A stretch of 64,000 nt of DNA. Source: Phytopythium helicoides (lineage: Eukaryota; Oomycota; Peronosporomycetes; Pythiales; Pythiaceae). This document shows positions 31,508-41,422 of the stretch, piece after piece; position 1 is the stretch's first letter, and each line of letters starts with the position of its first letter. The DNA lies in the NCBI GenBank assembly GCA_024867545.1, contig JANFNE010000049.1, positions 186,001 to 250,000 on the forward strand, in the 5' to 3' direction. The notes under the pieces were generated by a model. That model searched no databases. It was not told where the DNA came from and saw only the letters and a list, made by a program, of their open reading frames with translations. A program made the translations under genes and the position numbers.

Positions 31508-34500
31508 ATGACCAACCTGGCTAAGGACCCCAACGTGCTCCATGTGCAGCTCGCAGAGGTGCTGCCTCGCGCCATGGACCGACCGCTGCTTCCACAGACC
31601 CGCGTAGACATCCGCGACGTCACCATCACGTGCGAACGCGTGCAGATTGGAGACGGCAAACCAGCCAGCGGACTTCCCACGCTCGTCAACACCATCAAGA
31701 GCGCTGCGGCGGGAATGTTCGCGACTCGACAAGTGGTGAAGCAGACCATCCTCCACGATGTCAACGTCCGATTCAAACCCGGAACCATGACGCTCGTACT
31801 CGGACAACCAGGATCCGGAAAGTCGACGCTGCTCAAGCTGGCGGCTGCGCGTTTCCCGTTTGACGCCAAGAACATCGACGTCCAGGGAGAGGTGACGTAC
31901 AACGGTCACAGCGTCATCTCGAATCGGGAGCTCCGAGCCAAGGCGCCACAGTTCTCGAGCTACGTGACGCAACAGGACATCCACTTCCCAACGCTCACGC
32001 CAAGAGAGACGTTTCAGTTCGCTCACGAGATGATCGGCAGCGAGGTGTTCCGTGACAAGCAAAAGCTCTTCACTCATGGAAACCCGAGTGAGAACGAGGC
32101 TGCCTCCAGCATGGCTCAAGCCCTCGAGCATCAGTACCCCGAGCTCATGCTCGAACAACTTGGGTTGCAAGGGTGTGCAGACACTCGCATTGGTAACGCG
32201 ATGATGCGTGGCGTGTCTGGAGGTCAACGCAAACGCGTGACGATGGGAGAGATGGAGTTCGGATTGAAGGGTGTCAGTCTACTCGATGAGATATCCACCG
32301 GACTGGACAGTGCCGCCACATTCGATATTGTGTACGCCCAGCGCGAGAAGGCTCGGAAGCTAGGGACTGCCATCGTCATCTCGCTGCTCCAGCCGACGCC
32401 AGAAGTCTTCGAGCTGTTCGACGAAGTCATTGTGCTCAATGCTGGTTACGTCCTGTACTATGGTCCCACCGGTCTCGCCGACTCCTACTTCGCGGACCTA
32501 GGTTTCCGTCGTCCGGCCGGTCGAGATGTTGCCGACTTCTTGTTGGACCTCGGAACCAACGAGCAGCTCAAGTACGAAGGTCGATCGACACATCCTCCTT
32601 CAGATACACTCAAGATCGAGAAGGTGACACTTTGTCCTCGGATGCCTCATGAATTCGCCGACAAGTTCCGTCAATCACATATTTTCAGGGACTTGGTGGA
32701 CGACATGATGGTTGCTGCGAGCGCTCCATCTCCATTGAATTTGGAGCACGTACCGATGTTCCACCAGTCGATGTGGGGCAATATCAAGACGCTTATTCGC
32801 CGCGAAATGATCCTCTTGTCGCGTGATGACGATTTCATTAGAGGTCGCGTCGTCATGCTTGTGCTGATGGGTCTGATCTACGGTAGCGTCTACTATCAAG
32901 CAGACATGACAGACGTCCAAGTGGTGATCGGTACACTCTTCTCGTCAGTACTGTTCCTCATGTTGGGACAGACGGCTCAAGTTGCAGCCTTCTTGACCGC
33001 TCGTGACGTTTTCTACAAACTTCGAAGCTCCAACATGGCTCGGTCGATCGCATATGTGATCGCGTCATGTGTGCGCCAGCTGCCTCTTGCGGCTACGGAA
33101 GCCGTCGTGTTTGGATCCCTGGTCTACTGGATGGTGGGATTTCAATCCTCAGTCGAGCGATTCCTGGTCTTTGAGGTTGTGATGGCGCTCACTGTGCTCG
33201 TCTACGTCTCTTGGTTCTTCCTGCTCTCGACATTCGCACCAAACCAGAACATCCTCTTTCCCATCGCCTCGATTTCGATCGTGTTCTTCATTGTCTTCAC
33301 GGGATTCGTCATGCCGCGTGGAGAGATGCCTGACTACCTGGTCTGGATCTACTGGATCGATCCGCTTGCCTGGGTCATTCGCGCACTCGCTGTGAATGAA
33401 TATCGGTTCGGGAAGTTTGCGGAGTGCGTCTACGAAGGAGTCGACTATTGCGAGAACTTTGGTATGACTTCTGGCGAGTACTACCTCTCTCTCTTTGACA
33501 TCCCGTCAAGCAAGCACTGGATCGCGTTTGCCTGTGTGTATTTGGTGGCTGTGTATCTCGCATGCATGGCGCTTTCGTCGTACCTTCTCGAGCATGTGCG
33601 CTTCGATATGGCATCTCCTGCCGGAACCAGCGATGGCAATGGCTCGGAGAAGCAGGGAGCAGATGACACTTACACTCTGGTCAGCACTCCTCGTGATTCT
33701 GTAGTAATCATGGGTGTCAACGAAGTTGCTCGTCAACGCCATGTGACTCCCGTGACATTGGCTTTTGAAAACCTCCACTACTCGGTTTCCGCACCAACAA
33801 AGAAAGGCTCAACCAACGACGGTGGCATGATCAAGCTCCTCAACGGCATCTCGGGTTACGCTCTCCCAGGAACAATCACGGCACTAATGGGATCCACTGG
33901 CGCCGGAAAGACCACACTCATGGACGTCATTGCTGGTCGCAAGCAAACAGGAAACTCCGTCAGCGGTGTCATTGAAGGCCGAATCTTGCTGAACGGATAC
34001 GAAGCCACGCCGCTCGCGATCCAGAGATCCACGGGATACTGCGAACAAATGGATGTGCACTCGGAAGCCTCCACGTTCCGCGAGGCACTCACTTTCAGCG
34101 CCTTTCTTCGTCAGGGCAGTTCCGTGTCGACTGCCGAGAAGCTTGATGCGGTGGCGGAGTGTTTGGATCTGCTCGGTCTCACACCCATCGCCGACCAGAT
34201 TGTCCGAGGAAGCTCGATGGAACAACTCAAGCGACTCACGATCGGTGTCGAGCTAGCTGCACATCCTAGCGTGTTGTTCCTCGATGAACCGACGAGTGGA
34301 CTTGATGCTCGATCTGCGAAGTTGATCATGGATGGCGTGCGGAAAGTCGCAGATTCGGGTCGGACGGTCGTGTGTACGATCCATCAGCCGTCTGCGGAAG
34401 TGTTCAGCGTGTTTGACAACCTTCTTTTGCTCAAGTTGGGAGGTGAGACGGTCTACTTTGGTGAGCTGGGACGTGACTGCAGTACTTTGGTGAACTACTT

Positions 34501-35650
34501 CGAGGCGTTTCCTGGCGTTCCGCGTCTTCGTGAAGGATACAATCCTGCTACTTGGATGCTTGAGTGCATTGGTGCTGGAGTTGCCAAGTCGGATAGCCGT
34601 GGCGCGTCCGATATCGACTTTGTGAATGAGTTCAAGTCGAGTCCTCTGTACTCTGAGTTGGTCGCGACTCTGAACAAAGAAGGAGTTGGGCATCCATCGT
34701 CTGGCTCATCTGAGCTGCAGTTCGGTCGCAAGCGTGCAGCAAGCTCTGCCGTTCAGATGCGCATGTTGATCACGCGGTTCATGCGTCTGTACTGGCGTAC
34801 CCCGAGCTACAACCTCACGCGTTTTGGAATCTACACTGTGCTCGCTCTCATCTTCGGTGTGTTGTTCGTTGGGGTCAGCTACGAGACATATCAAGGCATC
34901 AACGCTGGACTCGGTGTCATCAACATGATGGTCGTGTTTGCGGGATTCATGTCCTTCAACAATGTGCTTCCCATGACAATGGAGGACCGCGCTGCGTTCT
35001 ACCGTGAGCGAGCATCCCAGACGTATAGTGCACTCTGGTACTTTGTTGGCGGATCGATTGCTGAGGTTCCGTACGTATTCATCGCTGGACTACTGTTCTC
35101 GGCCATCAGCTTCCCGCTGCTCGGCTTCTCAGGTGTTTCGACTTTTGCTCTCTACTGGCTCATCGTGTCGACGCATATGCTCCAGCAGACGTACCTGGGA
35201 CAACTGCTTGGTTTTTTGCTACCGTCGCTCGAGGTCGCAGCTTTGCTTGGCGCCGCAGTCAACTCGATCCTTATGATGTTCGTTGGTTTCAACCCGCCAG
35301 CTGTCTCTATTCCTCAAGGCTACAAATGGCTCTACGACATCACTCCACAGCGTTACACGATGACAATGCTCTCGACGATTGTCTTTGGCGAGTGTGACGT
35401 ATCGCCCGTGTACAACGAGACCTTGGGACAATACGTCGGTTTCAGTGATTCGGACTCGCTCGGGTGCCAGCCGTTGACTGGTGTTCCTTTGTCGATCGGC
35501 CACGCAACGCTCAAGGAGTACCTAGATGAGATCTTCAAGATGAAGCGCGACGATTTGTGGCCCTACTATGGCATCACGATCGCGTTTACTGTCGGATTCC
35601 GATTCTTGGCGCTGTTGGCGCTGCGCTTCGTGAACCATCAGCAGAAGTAA
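31508..35650 (+). CDS. Full-size PDR-type (ABCG) ABC transporter 2, near-identical to copy 1
   Basis: 1380 residues, same length and domain layout as the preceding gene. I see only two amino-acid differences: E13V and V1312F. At the nucleotide level the first roughly 3.6 kb has about half a dozen differences, whereas the last 475 bp (from about 35175) has about twenty, nearly all synonymous. All ATP-binding motifs are kept (GQPGSGKS, VSGGQRKR, GSTGAGKT, LFLDEPTSGLD). The uneven divergence suggests gene conversion from copy 1 ending near 35175. Function as for copy 1; near-identity would give a dosage effect if both are expressed. Confidence 0.95.
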   Translation: MTNLAKDPNVLHVQLAEVLPRAMDRPLLPQTRVDIRDVTITCERVQIGDGKPASGLPTLVNTIKSAAAGMFATRQVVKQTILHDVNVRFKPGTMTLVLGQPGSGKSTLLKLAAARFPFDAKNIDVQGEVTYNGHSVISNRELRAKAPQFSSYVTQQDIHFPTLTPRETFQFAHEMIGSEVFRDKQKLFTHGNPSENEAASSMAQALEHQYPELMLEQLGLQGCADTRIGNAMMRGVSGGQRKRVTMGEMEFGLKGVSLLDEISTGLDSAATFDIVYAQREKARKLGTAIVISLLQPTPEVFELFDEVIVLNAGYVLYYGPTGLADSYFADLGFRRPAGRDVADFLLDLGTNEQLKYEGRSTHPPSDTLKIEKVTLCPRMPHEFADKFRQSHIFRDLVDDMMVAASAPSPLNLEHVPMFHQSMWGNIKTLIRREMILLSRDDDFIRGRVVMLVLMGLIYGSVYYQADMTDVQVVIGTLFSSVLFLMLGQTAQVAAFLTARDVFYKLRSSNMARSIAYVIASCVRQLPLAATEAVVFGSLVYWMVGFQSSVERFLVFEVVMALTVLVYVSWFFLLSTFAPNQNILFPIASISIVFFIVFTGFVMPRGEMPDYLVWIYWIDPLAWVIRALAVNEYRFGKFAECVYEGVDYCENFGMTSGEYYLSLFDIPSSKHWIAFACVYLVAVYLACMALSSYLLEHVRFDMASPAGTSDGNGSEKQGADDTYTLVSTPRDSVVIMGVNEVARQRHVTPVTLAFENLHYSVSAPTKKGSTNDGGMIKLLNGISGYALPGTITALMGSTGAGKTTLMDVIAGRKQTGNSVSGVIEGRILLNGYEATPLAIQRSTGYCEQMDVHSEASTFREALTFSAFLRQGSSVSTAEKLDAVAECLDLLGLTPIADQIVRGSSMEQLKRLTIGVELAAHPSVLFLDEPTSGLDARSAKLIMDGVRKVADSGRTVVCTIHQPSAEVFSVFDNLLLLKLGGETVYFGELGRDCSTLVNYFEAFPGVPRLREGYNPATWMLECIGAGVAKSDSRGASDIDFVNEFKSSPLYSELVATLNKEGVGHPSSGSSELQFGRKRAASSAVQMRMLITRFMRLYWRTPSYNLTRFGIYTVLALIFGVLFVGVSYETYQGINAGLGVINMMVVFAGFMSFNNVLPMTMEDRAAFYRERASQTYSALWYFVGGSIAEVPYVFIAGLLFSAISFPLLGFSGVSTFALYWLIVSTHMLQQTYLGQLLGFLLPSLEVAALLGAAVNSILMMFVGFNPPAVSIPQGYKWLYDITPQRYTMTMLSTIVFGECDVSPVYNETLGQYVGFSDSDSLGCQPLTGVPLSIGHATLKEYLDEIFKMKRDDLWPYYGITIAFTVGFRFLALLALRFVNHQQK

Positions 35651-36717
35651 GAGGACTGACGCTTTGACGTAGGCGCTTGCTCTGAAACTATGCATGGATG
35701 CATAAATACACTATATCATGAACAAATGAGTGATGACCCTTTTTGTTCCCGACTGCATGGTGTCGACTGCATGGTGTCGATTCATCTCCTTTTGACCTCG
35801 CTTGTGCGCGCTCAGCGTAGCCCCCAGCAACTGAGATTCTTCTACTCATACGCAGGTGTGGCATTGGAAAGGCAACGTATCTCGGCTCTTAAAAAAAAAT
35901 GTCGACGACAGTTACCTCCTCATTTAAGCATGCTAGCAAAATACGTGGTGAAAGCACCACTACTCGCTGACCTTCTCGAAGCAATCAGAGGGAAATGTCA
36001 AAACTACATACCGATCGACTTGAAACGTATCAGGACACACAACACCGGTGCGGATTATTTGGTCAACCTTGGCATAGACTCAAAAGCGACTGGAGTCATC
36101 ACAAGATCGTCACAACGAACAACCCAAAGCAGATTCGCCGAGGTCCAACGCCGACTAAGCCACGACCATACTGGAGAGTTACCTCCTTTGTAGATTGCAT
36201 TCATTGAACTACACAGAATCGCTCGACGGATAGATTCTGTTTTCATCATGAGCTGAAAAAGCTGCACCCGAGTGCCATGAGCTTCCACGACGACCAAGAG
36301 AGCCAGCATTTCAAGCAAGACTACGAGACGAATAGGGCTGACCACCACAACCAAGCTTCTGGACGATATGTTGTTGGCTCGATCTCACCACGAGAACCAG
36401 TTGCTTCAAGTTGCCTCCACCTCTCTCCACGCTTTTGGTTGGCTAAAACTAAGCATAAACCACTTTCATTGGGCGTAAATTCTCTTTGACCATCATTCTG
36501 ACCGTTGACGCCCCAGCACCCCGTTGACTCCCCAATTTTGCTAGATGCTCCATGCTTCCTGCCTTCGCAACACGACGTGCGCTCCCCTGAAGCCTCCAGC
36601 GCCCTAACAAGCCCACCGAGTGCATGTACGAGCCATGAAAATCTCTTTCTAGCTGCAGGCGAAGCGGCAGCAGCGTCCGAGACCTCCTCATTCCGCAATT
36701 TGAGCCGATCCGCCGCC
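35651..36717. other. Spacer between PDR 2 and PDR 3
   Basis: About 1 kb. A 167-codon frame at 35690-36193 has no motif and is not called. No block shared with the PDR 1/2 upstream element was seen. The frame of PDR 3 is open upstream of its ATG for 71 codons, but without an ATG. Confidence 0.4.
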
Positions 36718-39700
36718 ATGGAAAGCCTCTCCAAGGACCCCAACGTGCTCCATGAGCAGCTCGCAGAAGTGCTGCCTCGTGCCATGGACCGACCGCTGCT
36801 TCCACAGACTCGCGTAGACATCCGTGATGTCACCGTCACGTGTGAACGCGTGCAGCTTGGAGACGGCAAACCAGCCAGCGGACTTCCCACGCTCGTCAAC
36901 ACCATCAAGAGCGCTGCGGCGGGAATGTTCGCGACTCGACAAGTAGTGAAGCAGACCATCCTCCACGATGTCAACGTCCGATTCAAACCCGGAACCATGA
37001 CGCTCGTACTCGGTCAACCAGGATCCGGAAAGTCGACGCTGCTCAAGCTGGCAGCCGCGCGTTTCCCGTTCGACGCCAAGAACATCGACGTCCAGGGAGA
37101 GGTGACGTACAACGGTCACAGCGTCATCTCGAATCGGGAGCTTCGTGCCAAGGCACCACAGTTCTCGAGCTACGTGACGCAACAGGACATCCACTTCCCA
37201 ACGCTCACGCCAAGAGAGACGTTTCAGTTTGCTCACGAGATGATCGGCAGCGAGGTGTTCCGTGACAAGCAAAAGCTTTTCACTCATGGAAACCCGAGCG
37301 AGAACGAGGCTGCCTCCAGCATGGCTCAAGCCCTCGAGCATCAGTACCCCGAGCTCATGCTCGAACAGCTTGGGTTGCAAGGGTGCGCAGACACTCGCAT
37401 TGGTAACGAGATGTTACGCGGGATCTCAGGTGGAGAGCGTAAGCGCGTGACGATGGGAGAGATGGAGTTCGGATTGAAGGGTGTCAGTCTACTCGATGAG
37501 ATATCCACCGGACTCGACAGTGCCGCCACATTCGATATTGTGTACGCCCAGCGCGAGAAGGCTCGGAAGCTAGGGACTGCCATCGTCATCTCACTGCTCC
37601 AGCCGTCACCGGAGGTCTTCGAGCTGTTCGACGAAGTCATTGTACTCAATGCTGGTTACGTCTTGTATTACGGTCCCACCGGTCTCGCTGACTCCTACTT
37701 CGCGGATCTTGGTTTCCGTCGTCCGGCCGGTCGAGATGTTGCCGACTTCTTGTTGGACCTCGGAACCAACGAGCAGCTCAAGTACGAAGGTCGATCGACA
37801 CATCCTCCTTCAGATACACTCAAGATCGAGAAGGTGACACTTTGTCCTCGGATGCCTCATGAATTCGCCGACAAGTTCCGTCAATCGCAGATTTTCAGAG
37901 ACTTGGTGGACGACATGATGGTTGCTGCGAGCGCTCCATCTCCATTGAATTTGGAGCACGTACCGATGTTCCACCAGTCGATGTGGAGGAATATCAAGAC
38001 GCTTATTCGTCGTGAGATGATTTTACTATCTCGTGACGCTGCGTTCATTCAAGGGCGAGTTATCATGCTTGTGCTGATGGGTCTGATCTACGGCAGCGTC
38101 TACTATCAAACAGATATGACCAACATCCAAGTGGTGATCGGGGTGCTCTTCTCGTCAGCGCTTTTCCTCATGTTGGGACAGACGGCTCAAGTTGCAGCCT
38201 TCTTGGGTGCGCGCACTGTGTTCTACAAGCTTCGAAGTGCCAATATGGCTCAAGCAACCGCGTATGTGATCGCGTCTTGTGTACGCCAGCTACCACTTGC
38301 TGCTGCAGAGGCAATTGTGTTTGGCTCACTGATCTACTGGCTAGTCGGACTGCAAGCCACGTTTGAGCGATTCCTCGTGTTTGAGGTGTTGATGGCGCTC
38401 ACTGTGCTCGTCTATGTCGCGTGGTTTTTCTTCTTGTCGGCTATTTCTCCTAACCGCTACATTCTCTTTCCGATTGCCATGATAGCAATCGTGCTTTTCA
38501 TTCTGTTCACGGGATTCGTCATGCCGCGTGGGGAGATGCCCGACTACTTGGTCTGGATCTACTGGATTGATCCTCTTGCTTGGGTCATTCGCGCACTTGC
38601 TGTGAATGAATATCGGTTCGGGAAGTTTGCGGAGTGCGTCTACGAAGGAGTCGACTATTGCGAGAACTTCGGTATGACTTCTGGCGAGTACTACCTCTCT
38701 CTCTTTGACATCCCGTCGAGCAAGCACTGGATCGTGTTTGCCTGTGTGTATTTGGCGGTTGTGTACCTCGCATGCATGGCGCTTTCGTCATATGTTCTCG
38801 AGAATGTGCGCTACGAGACACTCGCTCCTTCTGGTACAAGTGCTGTTGATTCTCAATACCCAAACAACCAAGGTGAAGACGAGGGCAATTATGCTCTCAG
38901 TAGCACTCCGCGTGATACCACAAAGCCGGTTGCAGTTGCTGTTGGCATCGACTACTCTGGTCAACAACATGTGACTCCCGTGACATTGGCTTTTGAAGAC
39001 CTCCACTACTCGGTCTCCGTACCAACAAAGAAAGGGTCAACCAACGAAGGTGGCATGATCAAGCTCCTCAACGGCATCTCAGGTTACGCTCTCCCAGGAA
39101 CAATCACGGCACTAATGGGATCCACTGGAGCCGGAAAGACCACGCTCATGGACGTCATTGCTGGTCGCAAGCAAACGGGAAACTCCGTCAGCGGTGTCAT
39201 TGAAGGTCGAATCCTCTTGAACGGGTACGAAGCCACGCCGCTCGCGATCCAGCGATCCACGGGATACTGCGAACAAATGGATGTGCACTCGGAAGCCTCT
39301 ACGTTCCGCGAGGCACTCACTTTCAGCGCTTTTCTTCGTCAGGACAGTTCCGTGTCGACTGCCGAGAAGTTTGATGCGGTGGCGGAGTGTTTGGATCTGC
39401 TCGGTCTCACACCCATCGCCGACCAGATCGTCCGAGGAAGCTCAATGGAACAACTCAAGAGACTCACGATCGGTGTCGAGCTAGCTGCACATCCTAGCGT
39501 GTTGTTCCTCGATGAACCGACGAGTGGACTTGATGCTCGATCTGCGAAGTTGATCATGGACGGCGTGCGGAAAGTCGCAGACTCGGGTCGGACGGTCGTG
39601 TGTACGATCCATCAGCCGTCTGCAGAAGTGTTCAGCGTGTTTGACAACCTTCTTTTGCTCAAGTTGGGAGGTGAGACGGTCTACTTTGGTGAGCTGGGAC

Positions 39701-40878
39701 GTGATTGCAGTACTTTGGTGAACTACTTCGAGGCGTTTCCTGGCGTTCCGCGTCTCCGTGAAGGATACAATCCTGCTACTTGGATGCTTGAGTGCATTGG
39801 TGCTGGAGTTGCCAAGTCGGATAGCCGTGGTGCGTCCGATATCGACTTTGTGGATGAGTTCAAGTCGAGTCCTCTGTACTCTGAGTTGGTCGCGACCCTG
39901 AACAAAGAAGGAGTTGGTCGTCCATCGTCTGGCTCATCCGAGCTGCAGTTTGGTCGCAAGCGCGCAGCTAACTCAGCAACGCAGATGCGCTTGTTGGTTG
40001 TTCGATTCATGAGGAAGTACTGGCGTACCCCGAGCTACAACCTCACGCGTTTCTTTGTCTACAGTATACTTGCTCTCATCTTCGGTGTGTTGTTCGTTGG
40101 GATCAGCTACAAGACTTATCAAGGCATCAATGCTGGACTTGGTGTCATGAGTTTGTCGGTCATCTTTGCTGGATTCATGTCCTTCAATAGCGTGCTTCCG
40201 GTTGCTATGGATGACCGTGCTGCGTTCTACCGTGAGCGAGCGTCCCAGACGTACAGTGCACTCTGGTACTTTGTCGGTGCTACAGTTGCTGAGGTTCCAT
40301 ACGTGTTCTTCGCTGGGTTGCTGTTCTCAGCCATCCTATTCCCGCTCCTCGGCTTCTCTGGTGGGTCAACATTCGGACTTTTCTGGCTCAACATATCACT
40401 GCTCATGCTTCAGCAGACGTACCTGGGTCAGCTCCTCGCATTTGCAATGCCGTCGCTCGAGGTCGCAGCCCTGCTTGCTGCGACAGTGAACTCGATTCTC
40501 ATGATGTTCATAGGCTACAACCCACCAGCAGCTTCGATCCCTCAAGGCTACAAATGGCTCTACGACATCACTCCACAGCGGTACTCGATGGCGATCTTGG
40601 CGTCAATTGTATTTGGCGAATGCGACGATCCGCCCGTGTACAACGAGACTTTGGGACAATACGTCGGCGTCAGTGATTCGGACTCGCTTGGGTGCCAGCC
40701 GTTATCTGGTGTTCCCTTGTCGATTGGCCACGCAACACTCAAGGAATACTTAGAGAACACGTTCAGCATGAAGCGCGATGAGTTGTGGTCCAACTTTGGC
40801 ATCACGATCGCGTTTACGGTCGGATTCCGAGTGTTGGCTTTGCTGGCGCTGCGCTACGTGAATCATCAGAAGAAGTGA
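36718..40878 (+). CDS. Full-size PDR-type (ABCG) ABC transporter 3, mosaic paralogue
   Basis: From ATG 36718 (MESLSKDPNVLHEQ) this is 1386 residues. Upstream in-frame sequence lacks an ATG (only TTG at 36505), and the N-terminus then aligns with the other copies. Domain order and motifs are the same, but NBD1 has ISGGERKR in place of VSGGQRKR. The NBDs are almost identical to copies 1 and 2, whereas TMD1 (about 38000-38520), the linker before NBD2 (38810-38970) and TMD2 (about 39965-40620) have diverged clearly. Since TMDs determine substrate range in PDR pumps, this copy probably handles a different set of compounds. The block pattern points to recombination or conversion restricted to the NBD regions. 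Confidence 0.95.
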   Translation: MESLSKDPNVLHEQLAEVLPRAMDRPLLPQTRVDIRDVTVTCERVQLGDGKPASGLPTLVNTIKSAAAGMFATRQVVKQTILHDVNVRFKPGTMTLVLGQPGSGKSTLLKLAAARFPFDAKNIDVQGEVTYNGHSVISNRELRAKAPQFSSYVTQQDIHFPTLTPRETFQFAHEMIGSEVFRDKQKLFTHGNPSENEAASSMAQALEHQYPELMLEQLGLQGCADTRIGNEMLRGISGGERKRVTMGEMEFGLKGVSLLDEISTGLDSAATFDIVYAQREKARKLGTAIVISLLQPSPEVFELFDEVIVLNAGYVLYYGPTGLADSYFADLGFRRPAGRDVADFLLDLGTNEQLKYEGRSTHPPSDTLKIEKVTLCPRMPHEFADKFRQSQIFRDLVDDMMVAASAPSPLNLEHVPMFHQSMWRNIKTLIRREMILLSRDAAFIQGRVIMLVLMGLIYGSVYYQTDMTNIQVVIGVLFSSALFLMLGQTAQVAAFLGARTVFYKLRSANMAQATAYVIASCVRQLPLAAAEAIVFGSLIYWLVGLQATFERFLVFEVLMALTVLVYVAWFFFLSAISPNRYILFPIAMIAIVLFILFTGFVMPRGEMPDYLVWIYWIDPLAWVIRALAVNEYRFGKFAECVYEGVDYCENFGMTSGEYYLSLFDIPSSKHWIVFACVYLAVVYLACMALSSYVLENVRYETLAPSGTSAVDSQYPNNQGEDEGNYALSSTPRDTTKPVAVAVGIDYSGQQHVTPVTLAFEDLHYSVSVPTKKGSTNEGGMIKLLNGISGYALPGTITALMGSTGAGKTTLMDVIAGRKQTGNSVSGVIEGRILLNGYEATPLAIQRSTGYCEQMDVHSEASTFREALTFSAFLRQDSSVSTAEKFDAVAECLDLLGLTPIADQIVRGSSMEQLKRLTIGVELAAHPSVLFLDEPTSGLDARSAKLIMDGVRKVADSGRTVVCTIHQPSAEVFSVFDNLLLLKLGGETVYFGELGRDCSTLVNYFEAFPGVPRLREGYNPATWMLECIGAGVAKSDSRGASDIDFVDEFKSSPLYSELVATLNKEGVGRPSSGSSELQFGRKRAANSATQMRLLVVRFMRKYWRTPSYNLTRFFVYSILALIFGVLFVGISYKTYQGINAGLGVMSLSVIFAGFMSFNSVLPVAMDDRAAFYRERASQTYSALWYFVGATVAEVPYVFFAGLLFSAILFPLLGFSGGSTFGLFWLNISLLMLQQTYLGQLLAFAMPSLEVAALLAATVNSILMMFIGYNPPAASIPQGYKWLYDITPQRYSMAILASIVFGECDDPPVYNETLGQYVGVSDSDSLGCQPLSGVPLSIGHATLKEYLENTFSMKRDELWSNFGITIAFTVGFRVLALLALRYVNHQKK

Positions 40879-41422
40879 GTGGACTCGCAAGCTTTCACAG
40901 GAGCATGTGCAAGCTTCACCTCGAGCCATGTAGCGTCGTATGAATGAATGGCCGGGGTACCCGGCATTGGCGCTGTGGTAGATGGCCACAAAAACCTCCA
41001 CTTCTACATTCACCTTTCTCATCACAACGATCGACGTAAACTCCCACTCAACCGGAAAACGTGGAAAAGGAGACGTGAAACTAAATAAACCTGTCGTTAC
41101 GGTACTGCCCAATTGACAAGCTGGCAGCGCAGTTCATCAGCTTCAAGTGGGTTGCGCGATGCCCTCCCCAGCGATGACAACAGCACTGCATGGACACTTC
41201 ATATTGCTTGTTGAAGATGCCATAGGAAGGATCTCCAGAGCTCCATCATGAGCCTCGGCAAGCTAGTAAAGCGGCCTTTGCCGCTCTGCCTGCATACACG
41301 TAAACGGTCATGATAAGACAATAGCATGTTTTGAATTGGCAAGCGCCCACTCGCTCTCGAACGGCAACGAACGAAAGCGGCTGCCGACCCTGATCTCCCT
41401 ACTCACAGTGTAATTTGCCACC
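40879..41422. other. Upstream flank of the Fanzor gene
   Basis: No gene recognised. I looked for terminal inverted or direct repeats shared with 43403-43736 and found none by eye. Confidence 0.4.

Noticed and set aside
35690..36193. 167-codon frame between PDR 2 and PDR 3
   Set aside because: No recognisable domain; composition unlike neighbouring genes.
36505..36717. 71-residue N-terminal extension of PDR 3
   Set aside because: Would need a TTG start; no ATG in the extension and the paralogues begin at the equivalent of 36718.
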